Positions 9,970-18,316 are shown, counted from the first letter of the stretch. The stretch is DNA of 64,000 nt from CAVSWN01 sp963770995 (GCA_963770995.1 CAVYRS010000001.1:2480001-2544000), one strand, 5' to 3'. Notes: a model not told the origin generated them from the sequence alone. Program-made: numbers and translations.

Positions 9970-10338
9970 ATGGGCATGGACAGACGCCGCAACGACGCCG
10001 GCGAACAACTTGCGCTCCGCCGGGTGGAGTTTCACATCCTGCTGAGCCTCGCCTCGGGCGAACGGCACGGCTACGGGATCATCAAGGACATCGACGCGCG
10101 CGGCGAGACCGCCGTGCCGGACGTAGGCACGATGTACCGCGCGCTGGCCCGGATGGTGGAGACGGGGTTGATTGCGACAGGGTCGCGGCGCCCGGCGCCG
10201 GATGCCGGCGGCGAGCGGCGCAACTACTACCGGATCACCGACGCGGGGATGCGCGTCGCGAGGGCGGAAGCGCGGCGGCTCGAAGCGCTGACCCGGGCCG
10301 CGCGGCTGGGCGGACTGCTCACCAAGGTGACGAAATGA
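9970..10338 (+). CDS. PadR-family transcriptional regulator
   Basis: This 122-residue winged-helix protein reads VEFHILLSLASGERHGYGII, then TAVPDVGTMYRALARMVETG (recognition helix and wing), RRNYYRITDAG and a short C-terminal helix. It is a PadR of the short subfamily 2 type. It ends ATGA-coupled to the permease at 10335, so the two are translated together. In Acidobacteriota PadR genes very often precede ADOP permeases, and the regulator is presumed to repress the pair; the ligand is unknown. ATG at 9970 follows GAGG; ATG at 9976 is an alternative. Confidence 0.9.
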   Translation: MGMDRRRNDAGEQLALRRVEFHILLSLASGERHGYGIIKDIDARGETAVPDVGTMYRALARMVETGLIATGSRRPAPDAGGERRNYYRITDAGMRVARAEARRLEALTRAARLGGLLTKVTK

Positions 10339-13007
10339 AGCGCGAACGCCTGATGCGCGCCTCCGAGTGGTGGTTCCGCACGCTGGTGCGTCTCTACTCT
10401 CCGGACTTTCGAGACGACATGGGGGATGGAGTCGTGGAAGCCTACCGCGATCGAGCGAACGACGCGCTGAATCGAGGCGGCATCTTCCGGCTGGCCGGCG
10501 TGTGGATTCGCGCCTTCGGCGACTCGCTGCGAAACGGACCCGGCGAGCGCCTGCGGCCGGCCGCGTTGTGGCGGCGCGGCGGCAATTGGGGCCGCGACGC
10601 GGAGCTCGCGACGCGACGATTGCTTCGTGCGCCCGGTCTTGTTCTGGCGATGGTCGGCACGCTGACCGTCGGTCTCGGCACCTTCGCCGTCGTCTACACG
10701 TTCGTCCAGAAGATCCTGATCGATCCAATGCCGTACCGGGACTCGGACGATCTGTACTTCGTCTGGCGCGACTACCGCGCGTTTTTCGACCTCGATCGCG
10801 GATGGCTCGGCGGGACCGACGTCGCCGAACTGCAGAAGGCCGGCGGCGTCATCGAGGACGCGGCGGGGACGCTGCGTCAGCTCGTGACATTTGCCGCGCG
10901 CGAGGGCGCGGATGCGACGGAAGTCTCGGTCATCGTCACGTCACCGAGTCTGTTCGACATGCTTGGCGTATCGCCTGCGATCGGCCGCGGCTTTACGCGT
11001 AACGAGGTCGGGCCGAGCCGCCCGGCGGTCATCGTGCTGACGCACGACCTCTGGAGCCGGCTCGGGGCCGATCGCGGAATTGTCGGCTCGGACGTGCGGC
11101 TCAATGGACAGCCGTACACCGTCATCGGCGTCATGCCGCCGGAGTTCACGTTCCTCCGCAACGCGAGCCTCGGTCCGCCGCAACGCGGCGACGCCTTCAC
11201 CACGTTGAACGTCAATCTGGCGGAGACCAATCCCTCTGCCGGATCGTACGCGGGCCTGATTCGCGCACGTCGCGGCACACGTCCGGAAGCGGTGGCGGCG
11301 GCGGTAAGCGCTGTCGCACGAACCGTCGACGCGCGCGACTTCAAGAGCCGCGGCCTCAAGCTGTATCCACTCGGGCTCAAGAGCGACCTGGTGTCGGGCA
11401 TCCGTCCTGCGCTTCTGGTGCTCGGGCTCGCCGGCCTCATCCTGGTCCTCGCGCTGATGGTGAATCTTGGATCGGTCCTGCTCGCGCGTGCGGCGCAGCG
11501 CGAGCACGAGTTCGCGGTGTCGCGCGCGCTCGGCGCGGACGGTTACGCGGTGGCCCGCGCGACGTTGTTCGAAGGAGCGCTGCTGGGTTTGGCTGGCGGC
11601 GTCTTGGGTTCAGTGGCGGCGATCTGGGGCACGCGCATGCTCGTGGCGCTGGCGCCCCTCGCGTTGCCGCGTCGTGAAGCGATCGCCGTCGACTGGCGAA
11701 TCGGCGCCGTGGTTACGGGCGTGGGCGTGCTGCTCGGTCTGCTCGCGGCAACGGCGCCGGCGATCTGGACGGCGCGCGCCAGGCTGTCGTCGCTCCTGGC
11801 GAGCAGCGCCGTCCGCGGCGGCGGCGGTCATGCGCGCATGCGGCGCAGCCTGGTCGTGGCGCAGGTGGCGCTTTCGCTCGTGCTCCTCAGCAGCGCGGGC
11901 GTCGTGGCCCGCAGCTTCGCGCGGGTGCTTCGCGCCGACCCGGGCTTCAAACCCGACGGTCTGCTCACGCTTCGCGTGCCGATGCCGGCGCAGCTGTTCG
12001 AGAAACCCGAGGCCGCGTTTGCGGCGCAGGCTCGGATCGAGGACGCGCTGGCGGCCATCCCCGGTGTGAGACAGGTCGGTGCGGCGAGCAGTCTGCCGCT
12101 CACGGCCTCGTCCAATCAATCGACCATCCGGATTCCCGGCGCGCCTGGGAACACGGGCAATGCGGATCGCGATGCGCCGCTCGTCGACTACATCGGCATG
12201 CGTGCGGGCTACGTCGAAGCGACGGGTATGCGTGTCATCGCCGGACGCGCGTTCGAGCAGGCGCGGCCCGCGGACGTGCGAGAGGCGTTGATCGATCCGC
12301 TGCTCGCGAAGCAGTTCTTCCCCGGCGCCAGCCCGCTCGGCGCGAAGATTCCCTTCGGGGACAAACAATTCTTGACCGTCGTCGGCGTCGTCGAGCAGGC
12401 GCGGCTCTACGACGTGCACCAGGATGGGCGTCCGCAGATCTACATGCGCGCCGAGGACTGGGGCTATCGCACGCTGGCGTTCGTCGTGCGAACCGACCGC
12501 GATCCCTCCAGTCTCGTTCCAGAAGTCCGGGCCGCCATCAGAACCATCGATTCACGTCTTGCGCTCGTGGGCGTACAGTCCATGGACGCGATCGTGCAGG
12601 ACGCGCTGCGCCAGCAGCGCATCAGCGCGGTGCTCATTGCCGGCTTCGCGCTCGGTGCGTTGCTGCTCGCCGCGATGGGGCTGTTCGGCGTCGTGTCCGG
12701 GTCCGTCACGCGCCGCCGTCACGAGCTCGCTGTCCGCCTGGCCCTCGGCGCGAATCAGCGTCGAATTCTCGGTCTCGTGTTCGGCGAAGGCGTGATGCTC
12801 GTCGCCCTTGGAGTCCTCATCGGCGTGCCGGGTATCTACCTCGCAGGCGGACTGATTCGCGGCGTGCTGGTGGGCGTGTCACCGCTCGATCCGCTGACGC
12901 TGGCGAGCGTGGCGGCCGGCCTGCTGCTCGTCGCGATGATCGCGTGCTACTTCCCCGCGAGGCGCGCGCTGAGAATCGACCCGGCGCGTTCGCTGCGGGC
13001 AGAATAA
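10335..13007 (+). CDS. ADOP-type MacB-like ABC permease
   Basis: This is an 890-residue permease. It has an N-terminal prefix domain (ASEWWFRTLVRLYSPDFRDD), a first TM near 97-120, a periplasmic MacB-core domain, three TMs with the FtsX signature near 355-480 (AQREHEFAVSRALGADGYAV), then a second complete FtsX/MacB half ending with RRRHELAVRLALGANQRRIL and PARRALRIDPARSLRAE. The duplicated half, prefix domain and lack of an ATPase gene nearby define the acidobacterial duplicated orphan permeases. The open frame extends upstream to 9777, but the start at 10335 is chosen for its ATGA overlap with padR and its homology start. The substrate is unknown; MacB relatives couple ATP hydrolysis to periplasmic export or mechanotransmission. 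Confidence 0.92.
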   Translation: MKRERLMRASEWWFRTLVRLYSPDFRDDMGDGVVEAYRDRANDALNRGGIFRLAGVWIRAFGDSLRNGPGERLRPAALWRRGGNWGRDAELATRRLLRAPGLVLAMVGTLTVGLGTFAVVYTFVQKILIDPMPYRDSDDLYFVWRDYRAFFDLDRGWLGGTDVAELQKAGGVIEDAAGTLRQLVTFAAREGADATEVSVIVTSPSLFDMLGVSPAIGRGFTRNEVGPSRPAVIVLTHDLWSRLGADRGIVGSDVRLNGQPYTVIGVMPPEFTFLRNASLGPPQRGDAFTTLNVNLAETNPSAGSYAGLIRARRGTRPEAVAAAVSAVARTVDARDFKSRGLKLYPLGLKSDLVSGIRPALLVLGLAGLILVLALMVNLGSVLLARAAQREHEFAVSRALGADGYAVARATLFEGALLGLAGGVLGSVAAIWGTRMLVALAPLALPRREAIAVDWRIGAVVTGVGVLLGLLAATAPAIWTARARLSSLLASSAVRGGGGHARMRRSLVVAQVALSLVLLSSAGVVARSFARVLRADPGFKPDGLLTLRVPMPAQLFEKPEAAFAAQARIEDALAAIPGVRQVGAASSLPLTASSNQSTIRIPGAPGNTGNADRDAPLVDYIGMRAGYVEATGMRVIAGRAFEQARPADVREALIDPLLAKQFFPGASPLGAKIPFGDKQFLTVVGVVEQARLYDVHQDGRPQIYMRAEDWGYRTLAFVVRTDRDPSSLVPEVRAAIRTIDSRLALVGVQSMDAIVQDALRQQRISAVLIAGFALGALLLAAMGLFGVVSGSVTRRRHELAVRLALGANQRRILGLVFGEGVMLVALGVLIGVPGIYLAGGLIRGVLVGVSPLDPLTLASVAAGLLLVAMIACYFPARRALRIDPARSLRAE

Positions 13008-13040
13008 AGCCGCAAGCGTCCTCTCAGCGTGATTTGATTC

Positions 13041-13068
13041 GTACGTGGGGTCCGGCTTTAGGCGGACC
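13041..13068 (-). repeat. REP-like palindrome, single unit
   Basis: Read on the minus strand the unit is GGTCCGCCTAAAGCCGGACC followed by CCACGTAC. This is the same family as the three-unit array at 62237-62339, tail included. Its left arm overlaps the last codons of the alkB-like gene and supplies that gene's TAA stop. Confidence 0.75.
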
Positions 13069-13708
13069 TACAGCGCTTTTCGATTTGGTGTAGCGTCCGA
13101 AAGGGTTGCCGATCAGATCGAACGGTTCGAAATGTAATCGAGTACCGCAGCGTCGTCACTGCAGGAATGTGGTGTTCGTACGCATTCCGCGATGCGCCAG
13201 TCATCACGTAGGCCGACCGCCGCTCGAGCACGATCTCATGCGTGGCGATCCGCCGGCGCCCGGTGGCCAGAGCAGCGTTCGGCCGCGGGTAAGGACGAAA
13301 CTTCATACGACAGGACGAGAGCAATGAGACTCCGGCGACGATGCCGTATTGCGGGGCGTCGCGGTGCCAGCCGATCGGCGCTCCGGCGGAGTACTCGTTG
13401 ATCAGCGCCATCGCAAATGCATCGGCCTGGACGTTGGCCCAGTCCGCAATCCTAGCGCGAAGCGCCTCGAGAAACACCGGCATGGGCGGCGTGATGGCGT
13501 CGCTATCGTAGGACCGGCCGAAAAACGCCACGCGCCGCCGAGCGACGACGCCGCGCATCTCGAAATTCGAGAATTCAACGCAGGAGATCTCGCCGGCGAG
13601 CGTCGCTTCCTCGTCGCGTGTGATGAAGTCGTCGCGGTACAGAAATCCGTCTGGAACTTCAGCGTCGAACAGCGGGCTCTGAGCGAGCGCCATGACCCAG
13701 TCTCGCAC
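13058..13708 (-). CDS. alkB: AlkB-like 2-oxoglutarate/Fe(II) dioxygenase
   Basis: The 216-residue protein has the AlkB fold signature: FEMRGVVARRRVAFFGRSYD, NEYSAGAPIGWHRDAPQYGI with the iron ligands of HxD, then the third ligand in NAYEHHIP and the 2-oxoglutarate-binding arginine in LRYSITFR. It is expected to demethylate alkylated DNA or RNA bases oxidatively. The length matches AlkB homologues of about 200 residues. The last residues, including the stop, are supplied by a REP-like palindrome, so the tail after RYSITFRTVRSDR may be a late extension. The start could also be the Met six residues downstream. It is convergent with the ADOP gene. Confidence 0.85.
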   Translation of the reverse strand: MRDWVMALAQSPLFDAEVPDGFLYRDDFITRDEEATLAGEISCVEFSNFEMRGVVARRRVAFFGRSYDSDAITPPMPVFLEALRARIADWANVQADAFAMALINEYSAGAPIGWHRDAPQYGIVAGVSLLSSCRMKFRPYPRPNAALATGRRRIATHEIVLERRSAYVMTGASRNAYEHHIPAVTTLRYSITFRTVRSDRQPFRTLHQIEKRCRSA

Positions 13709-13753
13709 AACGACATGTCAGGCGCAGGTCGAGCCGCCTGAAGTGAGGGAATC

Positions 13754-13776
13754 GCAGGGCTGAAGCCCTGCGCCAC
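13754..13776 (+). repeat. REP-like palindrome, CAGGGCTGAAGCCCTG type
   Basis: GCAGGG-CTGAAG-CCCTGC followed by GCCAC forms a short perfect hairpin. The loop CTGAAG and the following CCAC are shared with the GTCCGG-CTGAAG-CCGGAC repeats elsewhere in the window, but the stem is different. It lies between the stop of the 246-residue protein and the upstream region of the alkB-like gene. Confidence 0.65.
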
Positions 13777-13788
13777 ATTTCGAGATCC

Positions 13789-14529
13789 CTAGCGCTTCGG
13801 GATCTTGATCCGGCCCTCCCAGAGGCTCTTGTTATTTTCCTCGCAGGAGTATTCCATCATTTCCCAGTCGGGCCTGAGCGTGAGGGTGCGCGTCACTTTC
13901 CACGTCTTCGTGAAGGTCTTGGGATCCTCGATGATCATCTCGTGGTTGATGTGGCCGAGATCTGGCCGCGTGAAGCGCTGAACGAGATGCAGCTGATCGC
14001 TGTGCGGATGACCGACCGTATCGAGACGGGTTCTGCCGTTGAAGTTGACCGTGTCGATCACGAGCGTGTCGCCCTCCCAGTGACCGACTGAGTCTCCGAA
14101 CCACGTGGGGATCTGGTCGCGATGCTTGCGGCCGTCGATCGGCGCCACGTGAAACCATGAATTCTGTTCGAACAGGAACGAGAGATACGTGTCGTTCTGC
14201 ATCAACTGCATCGGCTCCGGCGTGCTGACGGAGCGCGTCATCCCGAACGGAAGGCAGGCGCCGGTGTAATCGCCTTCCGCCGCATCGTACTTCTCCCACT
14301 CGGCCTTTCCCCACGGCGTGAAAGGAAGATCGGCGAGGCCCTTGAAATCCTTTCCGTCCTTGGTGAGATCCGGCACATACGGCTTCTGCCAGACGCCGCT
14401 GAAGTCCACTCTGCCGGATGCGAGGCGGGGCGCCGGACCCTTCGGCGGCTGATAGTTGTTGCCCTGTCCCGCGAGCGGGATCGGGACCACGATCGCCATC
14501 GCCAGCACCGCCGCGAATCGCTTCATCAT
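13789..14529 (-). CDS. secreted acidobacterial protein of unknown function
   Basis: This 246-residue protein begins MMKRFAAVLAMAIVVPIPLA (signal peptide). It then shows the features of a large unnamed acidobacterial family: RVDFSGVWQKPYVPDL, LPFTPWGKAEWEKYDAAEGD, GACLPFGMTRSVSTPEPMQL, GHWEGDTLVIDTVNFNGRTR and a C-terminal RTLTLRPDWEMMEYSCEENN. The fold is probably a secreted beta-barrel-like domain, and no catalytic motif is apparent. The frame stays open to 15192, but the Met at 14529 is chosen because the signal peptide starts there and a DUF6152 gene ends 11 bases upstream, making a two-gene operon that recurs in these genomes. Confidence 0.8.
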   Translation of the reverse strand: MMKRFAAVLAMAIVVPIPLAGQGNNYQPPKGPAPRLASGRVDFSGVWQKPYVPDLTKDGKDFKGLADLPFTPWGKAEWEKYDAAEGDYTGACLPFGMTRSVSTPEPMQLMQNDTYLSFLFEQNSWFHVAPIDGRKHRDQIPTWFGDSVGHWEGDTLVIDTVNFNGRTRLDTVGHPHSDQLHLVQRFTRPDLGHINHEMIIEDPKTFTKTWKVTRTLTLRPDWEMMEYSCEENNKSLWEGRIKIPKR

Positions 14530-14540
14530 GGACGGATCTC

Positions 14541-14933
14541 CTATTTCTTCGGCGCGTCGCCGGCCGGGGAACCGGCAAACACAGTGCGGCCATCCGGAAG
14601 TTTGACGACGCGCATGTTGCAGGTTTTGGAGCCGTCCTTTGCCACGAAGCCTTCGATGGTGACCTGGTCGCCGGACTTCAACGACTCCTTGCCCCAGCCA
14701 TTGCGCGTCAACGTATTCGGAGCGCCGCCTTCGCACTGCCAGCGCTGAACGCCTGCGTCGGCCTTCACATCGAGGTAGACCCAGATGTGCGGGTTCATCC
14801 ACTCGAGCTTCGTGACCGCGCCGGTCAACGTGATCTGTTTGGTCTGATCGAATTCGGCCGCGAAGGAGTGGTGCGCGTAGACAGGGAGCGCCGCCGCGGC
14901 GACGAGACCGGCGCCAAGAAGGAAGTGCTTCAT
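14541..14933 (-). CDS. DUF6152 family secreted protein
   Basis: This 130-residue protein has a signal peptide (MKHFLLGAGLVAAAALPVYA). The DUF6152 core follows: HHSFAAEFDQTKQITLTGAV, then LEWMNPHIWVYLDV, two cysteines (QCEG, CNMR) and GDQVTIEGFVAKDG. The domain is a small periplasmic OB-like barrel of unknown function, usually encoded next to the longer protein found here immediately downstream. ATG at 14933 follows AAAAGAGG. Confidence 0.88.
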   Translation of the reverse strand: MKHFLLGAGLVAAAALPVYAHHSFAAEFDQTKQITLTGAVTKLEWMNPHIWVYLDVKADAGVQRWQCEGGAPNTLTRNGWGKESLKSGDQVTIEGFVAKDGSKTCNMRVVKLPDGRTVFAGSPAGDAPKK

Positions 14934-15237
14934 GAGCCTCTTTTACACCTGAGACTTGGCCTTCGCAACATGATTCGGACGCCCGATGTGACGGCGAACC
15001 AGCGCTAGCGGACACGACGGCCCGGTCTTCATGAAATACAGGCTTGACCACGGAAGACACGGGTACAAACGGAGGAAACTGGTTTCCATTTTGATTCAAG
15101 CCAAGCCGTGCTCTCAGTTCGTGTCGGTGACCTCCGTGGTGCGCGTTCTGTAACGCTTCTCGCCTCAGCCAGCACGCGATCGATGAACTCATTCGAGTGG
15201 ATGGATTGGTCAGTCGCGCCTCGACACGGTCGCGTCT
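14934..15237 (-). other. 304-base stretch without a convincing gene
   Basis: One minus-strand ORF (15241 to 15029, MKTRPCRGATDQ...) starts with an ATGA overlap on the carboxymuconolactone decarboxylase-like gene, but its 70 residues match nothing I recognise and its composition is not protein-like. Near 15049-15077 the sequence carries imperfect ACGG repeats (ACCACGGAAGACACGG, ACAAACGGAGG). Confidence 0.4.
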
Positions 15238-15564
15238 TCATCTGTCCACGTCCGCGTCAGGCGGCGCGGTTCTCACGGCGAGGACGCTGTTCGCGATCTT
15301 GAACGCCGAATTCGCGGACGGCACGCCGGCGTAGACGGCCACCTGCAGAAACACTTCCTTCAACTCCTCTTCTGTCACACCGGTCCGCATGGTCGCGCCG
15401 ACGTGCAGAGCCAGCTCATCATGCTTGTCCATCGCGGCGAGCATCGCGAGCGCGATCAGATGTCGGGTTCGGCGGTCGAGACCGGGGCGGGACCACACGC
15501 TGCCCCAGGCCATTTCGGTGAGGAAGCGCTGAAAATGCGAAATCCTCTGTCGTCCGGCTTCCAA
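15238..15564 (-). CDS. carboxymuconolactone decarboxylase family protein (PcaC-like)
   Basis: The core matches the CMD/AhpD-like family: FQRFLTEMAWGSVWSRPGLD, RTRHLIALAMLAAMDKHDEL, HVGATMRTGVTEEELKEVFL and AVYAGVPSANSAFKIA. PcaC enzymes decarboxylate 4-carboxymuconolactone, but many paralogues have other roles. The frame runs back to 15630 inside the divergent aminotransferase gene, so no clean start is visible. TTG at 15564 would give a protein slightly short at the N-terminus, and the family's first 15-20 residues may be lost. Function is uncertain. Confidence 0.7.
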   Translation of the reverse strand: MEAGRQRISHFQRFLTEMAWGSVWSRPGLDRRTRHLIALAMLAAMDKHDELALHVGATMRTGVTEEELKEVFLQVAVYAGVPSANSAFKIANSVLAVRTAPPDADVDR

Positions 15565-15602
15565 ATCCTGTATCGTTCCCCCAAACAGGAAGGAGTGTCC
15601 GT

Positions 15603-16775
15603 ATGTCGCTATCCCGTCGCGATTTCGCACGCACGCTCGGACTAGGCGGCGCAGGGATTCTGTCGGCGGATTTCATCGCCGGACGCGGCTATGAGCACCT
15701 GATGGCGATGGGCCTGCAATCGCAGCGGCGCGAGCCGCGTGCCGCGGACGCCGTTGTCATCAGCAGCAACGAAAACCCGCGCGGTCCGGCCGCGTCGGCG
15801 CTGGAGGCTTTGCGCGGGCGCGCCAACTATCGAACGGGCCGGTACCCGGACAACGTCGGCGCGCTCGAAGACACGATTGCGAAGATGTACGGCGCCAAGG
15901 CGGAGAACGTGCTCATCGCGACCGGGTCGGGCCTGCTCCTCGAAGCCGCGGTGAAGGCCTACGCCTCGGGGTCGAAGGCGCTCGTCAACGGCACGCCGTC
16001 GTATTCGTCGCCCGATCGGACCGCGAATCAGATCAAGGCGACCGTCAAGCTCGTGCCGATCGAGAAGGCGTCGCTCGCGCTCGACCTGGGCGCGATGGCG
16101 GACGCGTCGAAGGGCGCGGGCCTCGTGTTCGTGTGCAACCCGAACAATCCGACGGCGACGATCCATCCCATCTCGGCGATTGCCGACTTCGTCAAGAAGG
16201 TTCGGGCGGTGTCGCCGACCACGGCCATCCACATCGACGAGGCGTATGTTGACTACGCCGCCGATCCCAAAGGCACCGCGGCGCCGCTGGCGCTCGAGTA
16301 CCCGGACGTCTTCATCACGCGTACCTTCTCGAAGGCGTACGGCATGGCCGGCCTGCGTTTGGGCTACGCGATTGGCCAGCCCGCGACGCTGAAGAAGCTG
16401 TCCACGGCATGGGGCCTGGGCAGCGTGAACGTCATCACCGCCGCGGCGGCGGTGGCGGCGCTCAAGGACACCGCGCACATGGACGCCGAGCGGGCCGAGA
16501 ACAAGAAGGTGCGCGACTACACCATCGCCGGATTCAAGGACATGGGCGTGGCCGGCTCCGTGTCGAACACCAACTTCGTGTTCCTCAACATCGGCCGGCC
16601 GGCCGGCGAGTTCCGCGATGCCTGCGCGAAACGAAATGTGATCGTCGCGCGCGACTTCCCGCCCATGGAGAAGACGCACGCCCGCATCACGATTGGCACG
16701 GCGGACGAAATGAAGAAGGCCATGGACGTCTTCCGCGAAGTCCTGGGCGCGCGCGCCACCGCGGCCGCGCAGTAG
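15603..16775 (+). CDS. Tat-exported aminotransferase class I/II (HisC-like)
   Basis: This 390-residue fold-type I PLP enzyme carries a twin-arginine signal at its N-terminus (MSLSRRDFARTLGLGGAGIL). The HisC-like catalytic domain follows: SSNENPRGPAASALEAL, IATGSGLLLEAAVKAYASGS, FVCNPNNPTATIHPI, IHIDEAYVDYA and the PLP lysine in RTFSKAYGMAGLRLGYAIG. HisC normally moves an amino group between histidinol phosphate and glutamate in the cytoplasm. A Tat signal implies folding with PLP inside and export to the periplasm, so classical histidine biosynthesis is unlikely. AAGGAG lies seven bases before the ATG. It is followed by a terminator. Confidence 0.88.
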   Translation: MSLSRRDFARTLGLGGAGILSADFIAGRGYEHLMAMGLQSQRREPRAADAVVISSNENPRGPAASALEALRGRANYRTGRYPDNVGALEDTIAKMYGAKAENVLIATGSGLLLEAAVKAYASGSKALVNGTPSYSSPDRTANQIKATVKLVPIEKASLALDLGAMADASKGAGLVFVCNPNNPTATIHPISAIADFVKKVRAVSPTTAIHIDEAYVDYAADPKGTAAPLALEYPDVFITRTFSKAYGMAGLRLGYAIGQPATLKKLSTAWGLGSVNVITAAAAVAALKDTAHMDAERAENKKVRDYTIAGFKDMGVAGSVSNTNFVFLNIGRPAGEFRDACAKRNVIVARDFPPMEKTHARITIGTADEMKKAMDVFREVLGARATAAAQ

Positions 16776-16804
16776 GCCGACGTCAGGGGTTCCTGAAAAC
16801 GAAG

Positions 16805-16830
16805 GCGGGCGCCAACCGGCGCCCGCTTTT
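16805..16830 (+). terminator. Rho-independent terminator between convergent genes
   Basis: GCGGGCGCC (16805-16813) pairs perfectly with GGCGCCCGC (16818-16826) around AACC and is followed by TTTTCTATTTT. It lies 29 bases after the aminotransferase stop and directly before the end of the convergent ppx-like gene, whose side has no A/T tract, so it mainly serves the plus strand. Confidence 0.85.
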
Positions 16831-17757
16831 CTATTTTGGAGCGCTCTTCAGTCCGGCTTCGATGATGAGCCCCGTCCCGAGCTCCCGCTCGGTCAGCAGC
16901 ATCTGCGAATAGCCGAACGCCTCGGTCAGTGTGGCGGCGACGACGAGCCGCGGAAACGCGCGGTCGATGTCCTTCTTCTGCTTGAACGCGTGAAACGCAT
17001 TGCTCCGCAATGCCGTGATCTCGTCGAGCTTCTTCTTCAGCTGCGCGAGCGTGAGCACACGCCCCTCCAGCGCCGCCGGCTCGAAGAGAGCGGCTGCCAT
17101 CTCTCCAAACTCGACACCGACGAGCGTCTTCTTGCCTTTCATGAACGCCGCCTTCGACGCCTGCTGCAGCAGCTGACTGCGGAACGCCTGAACGGCCACC
17201 GCGGGATCGGTGGCGGCCGTGAAGAACGTTTCGTACGCCTGCCGGTACCCGAAATTGAACACGTGGTGGCGAAGGGCGACGGCCTCTCGCGACACGAGCT
17301 CGACGCTGCGGCTTCCGTTGTCGATGACGGCGAAGCCGTCCTGGCCCAGAGATCCAACCAGATATGCGAGCTCCGACTCGCGCCGCTCGGTGGCGATCTC
17401 CATCGAGACGGCAACCCTCGAGGCGATCTCGACCACGCGGCGACCGTTGGGCGCGTCCCGAAACGCCGCCGTGCCGATGGCGACAACCGGCGCTGCGCCC
17501 TCTTTCTCGCACGCGCCCTTGAACGCCGTGAGCACCCGTTCAATTTCCGCCAGCTTGGTGTCGCTGATCCGCCCGTTCTTCGCCACGTCGTCGCCAACAC
17601 CGAGCGTCTGTATCTCGATGCTCCGTTGCGAGTAGCGCCCGTTCTCGAACGAACCAACGATGCGCCTGAAGCTGTTGCTGCCCATGTCGATCGCGCACGT
17701 CGCTGCCGCCGCGTCAGCGGTGACGGAGACCAGGCTCAGCAGTGCCAGCGCGATCAT
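16831..17757 (-). CDS. exported Ppx/GppA-like phosphatase
   Basis: The 308-residue protein has a hydrophobic signal segment (MIALALLSLVSVTADAAAAT) before the ASKHA phosphate-1 motif CAIDMGSNSFRRIVG. It continues with IGTAAFRDAPNGR and a second nucleotide/phosphate motif FAVIDNGSRSVELVS. Ppx/GppA enzymes hydrolyse polyphosphate or pppGpp in the cytoplasm and have IGGGSTE at the second motif. Here the Gly-rich loop is replaced by NGSRS, and the protein appears exported. It may be an enzyme with altered substrate or a binding protein. Its start overlaps the end of the upstream membrane-protein gene. Confidence 0.75.
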   Translation of the reverse strand: MIALALLSLVSVTADAAAATCAIDMGSNSFRRIVGSFENGRYSQRSIEIQTLGVGDDVAKNGRISDTKLAEIERVLTAFKGACEKEGAAPVVAIGTAAFRDAPNGRRVVEIASRVAVSMEIATERRESELAYLVGSLGQDGFAVIDNGSRSVELVSREAVALRHHVFNFGYRQAYETFFTAATDPAVAVQAFRSQLLQQASKAAFMKGKKTLVGVEFGEMAAALFEPAALEGRVLTLAQLKKKLDEITALRSNAFHAFKQKKDIDRAFPRLVVAATLTEAFGYSQMLLTERELGTGLIIEAGLKSAPK

Positions 17758-18131
17758 CGTTCGATCTTACTGCGGTCTTCGCAAACGCGATGACGAAGAG
17801 CACGCCCAGCACAGAGTCCGGGATGGCTGCCATCACGTCGGGCGACGAGATCCGCGCCTGACCGAACAGCAGGAGGAGCGTCACGACGTAGCTGGCTTTC
17901 TCGAAGATGCTCGGGATCATCAGCAGGCGGAATCGCGCCGGGTCCGTCCCGATGACGAGAAACGCAATCTGCCATGCCATCGTGATCGCCAGGAATCCGT
18001 AGAAGAAGTGCGGGTAGTCGGTCGGCGGCGTGTACCTGACGCCCTGTAATGTCGATCAGAAAATACAGCGGCGTCAGTACGACGATGCCCCACACGCCCG
18101 CGGCGATGAAGACGATCTTTGCAAATCTCAT
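17714..18131 (-). CDS. small membrane protein (one frameshift)
   Basis: The start at 18131 gives MRFAKIVFIAAGVWGIVVLT and PLYFLIDITG (first TM). After an indel near 18045 it continues TPPTDYPHFFYGFLAITMAW, QIAFLVIGTDPARFR, KASYVVTLLLLFGQ and SVLGVLFVIAFAKTA. That makes about 140 residues with four TM helices and no domain I can name. Its ATG overlaps the stop of the upstream small ORF (ATGA), and its end overlaps the ppx-like start, so three genes form one transcript. Confidence 0.65.
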
Positions 18132-18316
18132 GGTTGTCCTCCGAGCCGGCGCGCGGTCGATTCTAACGAGTCGGCCGTGGCCTTGAGATCCGCAATCCTC
18201 CACGGGCCGGCGCCGGGAAGCACGCCACGCGCCTGCGCACCGGCGCTGGCAATTACTCCCACTGCCAACAGAATCATCGCTGCCCGTTTCTTTACGTCAC
18301 ACCAAATTTTCGTCAT
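18128..18316 (-). CDS. small secreted protein, unknown
   Basis: This is a short ORF (62 residues, or 49 from the inner Met). The inner start gives a signal peptide (MILLAVGVIASAGAQA) and a tail with GPWRIADLKATADSLESTAR that is probably helical. ATGA coupling to the next gene supports a real gene. No family is recognised. Confidence 0.45.
   Translation of the reverse strand: MTKIWCDVKKRAAMILLAVGVIASAGAQARGVLPGAGPWRIADLKATADSLESTARRLGGQP

Noticed and set aside
9777..10334. A plus-strand frame extending the first ADOP permease by 186 residues upstream
   Set aside because: It runs through the PadR gene in another frame, has non-protein composition, and the permease homology starts exactly at the ATG overlapping the padR stop.
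15603..16775. A histidine-biosynthesis gene hisC
   Set aside because: It carries a Tat export signal and stands alone without other his genes.
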